Shown here: piece by piece, positions 60,365-64,000 of the stretch | Position numbering within the stretch: the first letter of the stretch is position 1 | Layout: the number at the start of each line of letters is the position of its first letter | Source: an uncultured Prevotellaceae bacterium | GTDB taxonomy: Bacteria > Bacteroidota > Bacteroidia > Bacteroidales > Bacteroidaceae | Assembly (NCBI GenBank): GCA_902781315.1 | Contig: CACZIT010000003.1 | Span: forward strand, 108,211 to 172,210 | Reading direction: 5' to 3' | DNA: 64,000 nt | Notes under the pieces: model-generated | The model's input: only the letters and a program-made list of their open reading frames with translations | Told to the model about the DNA's origin: nothing | The model's database searches: none | Program-made: the position numbers and the translations under genes

Positions 60365-63031
60365 TTACAGCTCAATGGCGCATACGGTGTAGGGCTGCAG
60401 CGCGACCCGCTGGCCGTCCACCTTGACGCAACGCTCGCCAGGCAGGTGGGCATCGTCGGCGTTGTAGCGCGTCACCGTCTTGTCGCCGGGCTGTGCCGTG
60501 AAGGCGCTGATGCGGGGCGTGGCCGGCAGGGCGAGGCCCTCGACCGTTACGCTCAGCTCGCGCGGCAGGGCGTTCACGAGCTTCAGATAAGTGCGGCCCG
60601 TCTTGCTGTCGCGCACCACGCTCGAGGCAATGCGGAGGTTCAGCTGCTGCTCTCCCTTCCCTTCAGGGAGGGGACGGGGGTAGGCTTCCAGCGTGGAGGC
60701 GATGTAGCGGTCGCCGCTGTGGTTGCCGAAGAGATGCTGCGTGTGGTAGCTGGGCGTGAGCTCGAGGCTGGTGTTGTCGAAGTATATCATGTCGGGATTC
60801 CAGTTGTGGTGACCCTCCTTGGCCAGCAGCGGAGCGTAGCTCGTCATCTCCACGATGTCGGCGTTGCGCTCTATGTTGCAGAGGTAGAGGGCCTCGGCGA
60901 GTGCCGACTCGTGGGTGCGGGTGCGCGAAGCATACTCGCCCACGTACACTTTCGGACCCTTGCGGTCGTAGTGGTCGTAGTAGTCCTGGTGGTGAATGAA
61001 CCACGCGGGCGACTCGTAGTAGTGCTCGTCAATCATGTGGAAGAGGTCGCGGTGCTTGTTGGCGAAGTCCCAGCCCTCGATGTAGTCGGCCGAGGGGAAG
61101 TGGAACGGCCCTGCCGTGCCGCAGAGCAGAATCTCGGGATGGCGCTTGTGCAGCTCCCTGGCAATCATCTCGCAGCGCTCCTCGAAGACGGTCGAGATGA
61201 TGTCCTCGTTGCCGATGCCGAGATACTTCAGGTGGAACGGAGCCGGATGGCCTGCGTCGGCGCGCATCTTCGCCCACTTCGACGTGGCGGGGTCGCCGTT
61301 GGCCCACTCGATGAGGTTCGAGAGTTCGTCGATGTAGGCGGGCATCTGCTCCATGGGGATGCCGCCCTGCTGACCGCCGAAGCCCTCGCTGTTGGGAGCG
61401 GAGTTCTGGCAGGGCACGCCGGCAGCGAGCACGGGCAGCGGCTCGGCACCGATGTCCTCGCAGAACTGGAAATACTCCAGGAAGCCCAGTCCGCGCGTCT
61501 GGTGGTAGTTCCAGATGTTCATGTCGGGCTTGCGGTCTTGCCAGGGGCCGATGGTGTGCTGCCAGTGGTAGATGTTGTCGAGTCCCTGTCCGTGGCTCAT
61601 GCAGCCGCCGGGGAATCGCACGAACTTCGGCTTCAGCGCGGCAATGGCCTCAGCCAGGTCGCTACGCAGGCCGTGACCCTTGTAGGTGTCCTGCGGGAAG
61701 AGCGAAATCATGTCGAGGGCAGCCTGTCCGCCCTTCTTGCCCACGATGCGCAGCTGGCATCGCTTCACGTCGTCGTCGGTGAGCACGGCGGCCTGCAGGC
61801 GCTTCTGCTTCTTGTCGGTGTCGAGCACGAGCGAATAGCGCTGCCAGCCCTCGCCTTCAGCCTTCAACCGGCCTTCAGCCATCACCGTGCCGTCGTCGGC
61901 CACGAGGGCCACCGTGAACTGCTTCTTCTTGCAGCCCTTCAGGCGTATGTAGCACGAGAAGTCGTAGCGGGCACCCTCGTCGATGATGCCGTCCCAACCG
62001 CTGTTCAGCAGCGTGTCGGCATCCATCACCACGTGGTGAGGATTGTTCTCCGAGAGCGGCCCGTCGGTGGCCAGCTGCACGCCCGCAGAGGTCTTCCATG
62101 CCGTCAGCGCGTTCCAGCCGCGATGGTCGCGGGCCGTGTATTCGAAGTCGCGGTTCTGCACCAGTTCGGCATAGAGTCCGCCGTCGGCGGCATAGCTGAT
62201 GTCCTCGAAGAACACGCCGATGAGCTTGTCGCTGATGGCCTTCTCCTTCGACGTGTCCACGCTGAGCCGGGCCTCCACCCTGTCGGGCAACGAGGCGAAG
62301 CGCTCGGCGTCGTCGCTCATCTGCTCGCGGTTGAGCTTGTCGTCCTCAGCCAGCGCGTGGAACCACTGGCGGATGTAGTCCAGATGCACCTTCGGCACGT
62401 CGAACAGGTCGCCCTCGTACGTCTTGGCTTCGCCTCCGCCCAGGGGCACGATGCTGGCGCTGCCGCGCGACCAGGCCACGTCGTCGATGGTGCTCAGCGT
62501 CGAGTCTTCGGTGAAGTGGCGGAAGTCGGCCGAAGCCTGCACGTAGTGCTTGCCGCCCTGACGGTCCTTATAGTAGATGTCGAACGTGCCGTCGTCCATG
62601 GCAAACACCACGGGCGCCAGGCATCCCCGCTGCGACATGCGCGGATAGTCCTGCGGCCGCCAGCTGACGAGGTCTTCGCTGTAGGCGGCGGCGAAGCACG
62701 GAGCCGTGTCGTTCACGCCGAACACCAGTCGCCACGTGCCGTCGTTGGCATGCACGACAGAAGGCCTGTACATGCGCTTCTCGCTGCCCCACTGCGCATA
62801 GTCGGAGCCGCACAGCTGCCCCACCTCCTGCCACGTGTCGTTTTCCGTGAGGTAGGCCAGATGCAGGCCCTGCTTCTCGCCCGGCGAATAGATGAACACC
62901 TGACACGTGGTGTCGGCGGCGGCAATGGCATAGAAAGGAGTCTGTGCCCAGGCGGCACCACCCCATATCGTCAAGGCCAAGGCCGCCATCACCGCTGCCC
63001 TGGCACCTTGTTTCCCACAAAGTAGCTTCAT
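60365..63031 (-). CDS. Exported GH51 alpha-L-arabinofuranosidase with N-terminal GH43-like propeller
   Basis: The 888-residue protein has a signal peptide (AAVMAALALTIWGGAAWA). The N-terminal part (about 30-245) resembles a five-bladed GH43/DUF-type propeller (MYRPSVVHANDGTWRLVFG, YSEDLVSWRPQDYP, VFAMDDGTFDIYYKD). The catalytic GH51 domain (about 265-790) has the acid/base Glu in LGIGNEDIIS and the nucleophile Glu in VYVGEYASR. Near the end a palindromic element adds PRPLPEGKGE in frame. It should cleave arabinose side chains from plant polysaccharides. Confidence 0.88.
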   Translation of the reverse strand: MKLLCGKQGARAAVMAALALTIWGGAAWAQTPFYAIAAADTTCQVFIYSPGEKQGLHLAYLTENDTWQEVGQLCGSDYAQWGSEKRMYRPSVVHANDGTWRLVFGVNDTAPCFAAAYSEDLVSWRPQDYPRMSQRGCLAPVVFAMDDGTFDIYYKDRQGGKHYVQASADFRHFTEDSTLSTIDDVAWSRGSASIVPLGGGEAKTYEGDLFDVPKVHLDYIRQWFHALAEDDKLNREQMSDDAERFASLPDRVEARLSVDTSKEKAISDKLIGVFFEDISYAADGGLYAELVQNRDFEYTARDHRGWNALTAWKTSAGVQLATDGPLSENNPHHVVMDADTLLNSGWDGIIDEGARYDFSCYIRLKGCKKKQFTVALVADDGTVMAEGRLKAEGEGWQRYSLVLDTDKKQKRLQAAVLTDDDVKRCQLRIVGKKGGQAALDMISLFPQDTYKGHGLRSDLAEAIAALKPKFVRFPGGCMSHGQGLDNIYHWQHTIGPWQDRKPDMNIWNYHQTRGLGFLEYFQFCEDIGAEPLPVLAAGVPCQNSAPNSEGFGGQQGGIPMEQMPAYIDELSNLIEWANGDPATSKWAKMRADAGHPAPFHLKYLGIGNEDIISTVFEERCEMIARELHKRHPEILLCGTAGPFHFPSADYIEGWDFANKHRDLFHMIDEHYYESPAWFIHHQDYYDHYDRKGPKVYVGEYASRTRTHESALAEALYLCNIERNADIVEMTSYAPLLAKEGHHNWNPDMIYFDNTSLELTPSYHTQHLFGNHSGDRYIASTLEAYPRPLPEGKGEQQLNLRIASSVVRDSKTGRTYLKLVNALPRELSVTVEGLALPATPRISAFTAQPGDKTVTRYNADDAHLPGERCVKVDGQRVALQPYTVCAIEL
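60651..60689. repeat. Palindromic GC-rich element in the GH51 gene
   Basis: TCTCCCTTCCCTTCAGGGAGGGG followed by ACGGGGGTAGGCTTCC. It is a short copy, read in frame as YPRPLPEGKGEQQ. Confidence 0.7.
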
Positions 63032-63079
63032 ATTACTGTCTTAATTCAGTGCGTTCTTATCAGTTCCGTCAGCAAATCC

Positions 63080-63238
63080 TTATGCCTCGCTGAACTCATC
63101 CTTACCCACGCCGCAGAGCGGGCACACCCAGTCTTCGGGCAGGTCTTCGAAAGCCGTTCCGGCAGCGATGCCGTTATCGGGGTCGCCTACTTCAGGGTCA
63201 TACTCGTAACCACACACGTCGCAAACATACTTTTTCAT
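63080..63238 (-). CDS. Rubredoxin
   Basis: From the ATG at 63,236-63,238 ([16 protein letters not shown]) it has 52 residues, the standard length. The two iron-binding pairs are [11 protein letters not shown] and [11 protein letters not shown]. An upstream start would add 16 unrelated residues. It is an electron carrier, probably for oxygen or peroxide detoxification. The promoter is at 63,313-63,320. Confidence 0.96.
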   Translation of the reverse strand: MKKYVCDVCGYEYDPEVGDPDNGIAAGTAFEDLPEDWVCPLCGVGKDEFSEA

Positions 63239-63312
63239 TGTCTTTACCTTTCTTTGTAAGTTAATAATGCTGTCACTCTCCGGCAAGAGCCTCTGCAGCC
63301 CCTTGCATGTTG

Positions 63313-63320
63313 CAAAGATA
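63313..63320 (-). promoter_or_regulatory. Promoter -7 box of the rubredoxin gene
   Basis: The minus strand reads TATCTTTG (TAnnTTTG), about 75 bases upstream of the start. Confidence 0.65.
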
Positions 63321-63498
63321 GCGAAAAAAGCTGAATCCCCGCTTTTTTTTCAGTAACATTAACGAAAAAACAGCAGCAGGACAACCACCCCGATGAGAAA
63401 TGTTGTGTCAATAAGTCAAAGAACGCGCTTGGGCAGGAATGCCCTGCCACGTAGTCCCCTCCTCCCTTTTCCCCACAAACGTGCCTACGGCACGCCCT
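63321..63498. other. Gap without a recognised gene
   Basis: Only short, unconvincing frames are present. A small hairpin GTGCCTACGGCAC lies near 63,481. Confidence 0.5.
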
Positions 63499-63553
63499 TG
63501 GAGGGGCTCTTCCCCCCTCCCTGCAGGGGAGGGGCCGGGGGAGGGGCTTCCCT
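63499..63553. repeat. Palindromic GC-rich element after the P5-like gene
   Basis: TTCCCCCCTCCCTGCAGGGG followed by AGGGGCCGGGGGAGGGGCTTCCC. It ends directly at the stop codon (63,554-63,556) of the P5-like gene, the same placement as the element after OmpA. Confidence 0.75.
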
Positions 63554-64000
63554 TCAGAGGGCCCGAGGTTTCCTCCTCTCCTCCCGCAAATCCTTCTCAC
63601 ACAGGCTCCATCCCATCTCCACGTCGGCGCGCTTCGGGGCGCGGCCGCACTCGATGGTGGCGATGGCCGTGGCCAGCCGCGGCATGGTGATGGGCGTGAA
63701 GTGCAGTTCGTCGTCGTCCTCCATGTGCATTTTCTCGCAGAGGGTGTAGATGTAGTCCTCGGTGTTATTCTCTCCGCTGGGTGCCCACCGTTCAACGATT
63801 TGTCGGATGGTGCGCAGGTCGTACTTTACGATGTAGGTGTGCAGGATCATAAACAGGGCGCGGAATCCCCACGCCATCGAACGGAAGGTCTTGAAGACCG
63901 TGTCCAGGCCGTCCACCTCGCCTCGGAAGCGTTCGGCACTCTTCTTGATATTGCCCGGGTTGCAGTTTCGCCACCCTCTAGGCAGTTGCTGTAGGTTTGC
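63554..64000 (-). CDS. Structural protein P5-like phage-type protein, 5' end beyond window
   Basis: The frame is open to the window edge and shows 148 residues. The N-terminal visible part (LPRGWRNCNPGNIKKSAERF) matches the R-G-x-R-N-N-N-P-G-N-I motif of P5-like phage proteins. It continues with FKTFRSMAWGFRALFMIL and RQIVERWAPSGENNTEDYIY, also typical. Such proteins come from phages such as PM2/PRD1 relatives and prophages and may act on cell walls. No other phage gene is visible here, so it is a prophage end or a domesticated gene. Confidence 0.8.
   Translation of the reverse strand, partial: ANLQQLPRGWRNCNPGNIKKSAERFRGEVDGLDTVFKTFRSMAWGFRALFMILHTYIVKYDLRTIRQIVERWAPSGENNTEDYIYTLCEKMHMEDDDELHFTPITMPRLATAIATIECGRAPKRADVEMGWSLCEKDLREERRKPRAL

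Noticed and set aside
60242-63025. Plus-strand open frame of about 900 codons over the GH51 gene
   Set aside because: The same antisense effect. No domain is present, and the minus strand has a signal peptide and GH51 catalytic motifs.

Overview
The window looks like a chromosomal stretch of a Bacteroidales bacterium, most likely a gut or rumen Prevotella/Segatella-type species. Many genes are preceded by the Bacteroidota promoter (TTTG, 19-21 bases, TAnnTTTG). The content also fits: a TonB-dependent receptor, an OmpA-family protein, an ECF sigma/TonB pair, a GH51 arabinofuranosidase, secreted peptidases and type IX-like C-terminal tails. No rRNA, tRNA, CRISPR array or intact insertion sequence was recognised.

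Region 1 (1-13.9 kb) is visibly AT-richer than the rest and reads as an acquired defence island. After two unassigned plus-strand genes, one long minus-strand operon (promoter near 13,865, terminator near 603-636) encodes a type III-like restriction helicase (Res), its adenine methyltransferase (Mod), an EVE-HNH nuclease, an unassigned protein cut by an in-frame TGA, a RhuM-family protein, a Z1-domain ATPase and an AlbA_2/Schlafen-type protein.

Region 2 (14-19.6 kb) holds a small membrane protein, a sigma-70-like factor with its partner, a NrtR-like Nudix regulator and an alpha/beta-hydrolase-like protein without its serine. It ends in a three-gene cassette: an ADP-ribosyltransferase-like protein followed by two NADAR-family proteins and a strong terminator. 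I read this as a candidate ADP-ribosylation/reversal (toxin-antitoxin or anti-phage) module.

Region 3 (19.6-29.8 kb) is a minus-strand operon of a vWA-like lipoprotein, a four-helix membrane protein, a tubulin/FtsZ-like protein, a very large actin/Hsp70-fold protein, a coiled-coil protein and a zinc-ribbon membrane protein, ending in trpS. It has no function that I know of and looks like a membrane-tethered cytoskeleton or chaperone machine. Its gaps carry arrays of tiny hairpins separated by GTTCAA.

Region 4 (30-64 kb) is mostly core genome: TonB receptor, CotH-like protein, U32 peptidase, MetA, M13 peptidase, two ECF sigma loci, YccF, an ABC-F ATPase, a decayed HigB with intact HigA, TrmD, patatin, aminopeptidase P, a C1 peptidase, RecJ, RecQ, acyl-ACP thioesterase, OmpA, GH51, rubredoxin and a partial P5-like phage protein. 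GC-rich palindromic elements are scattered through it. Some lie directly after stop codons and at least three genes (U32, ABC-F, GH51) carry them in frame, adding Pro/Gly/Arg-rich peptides, much like Rickettsia palindromic elements.
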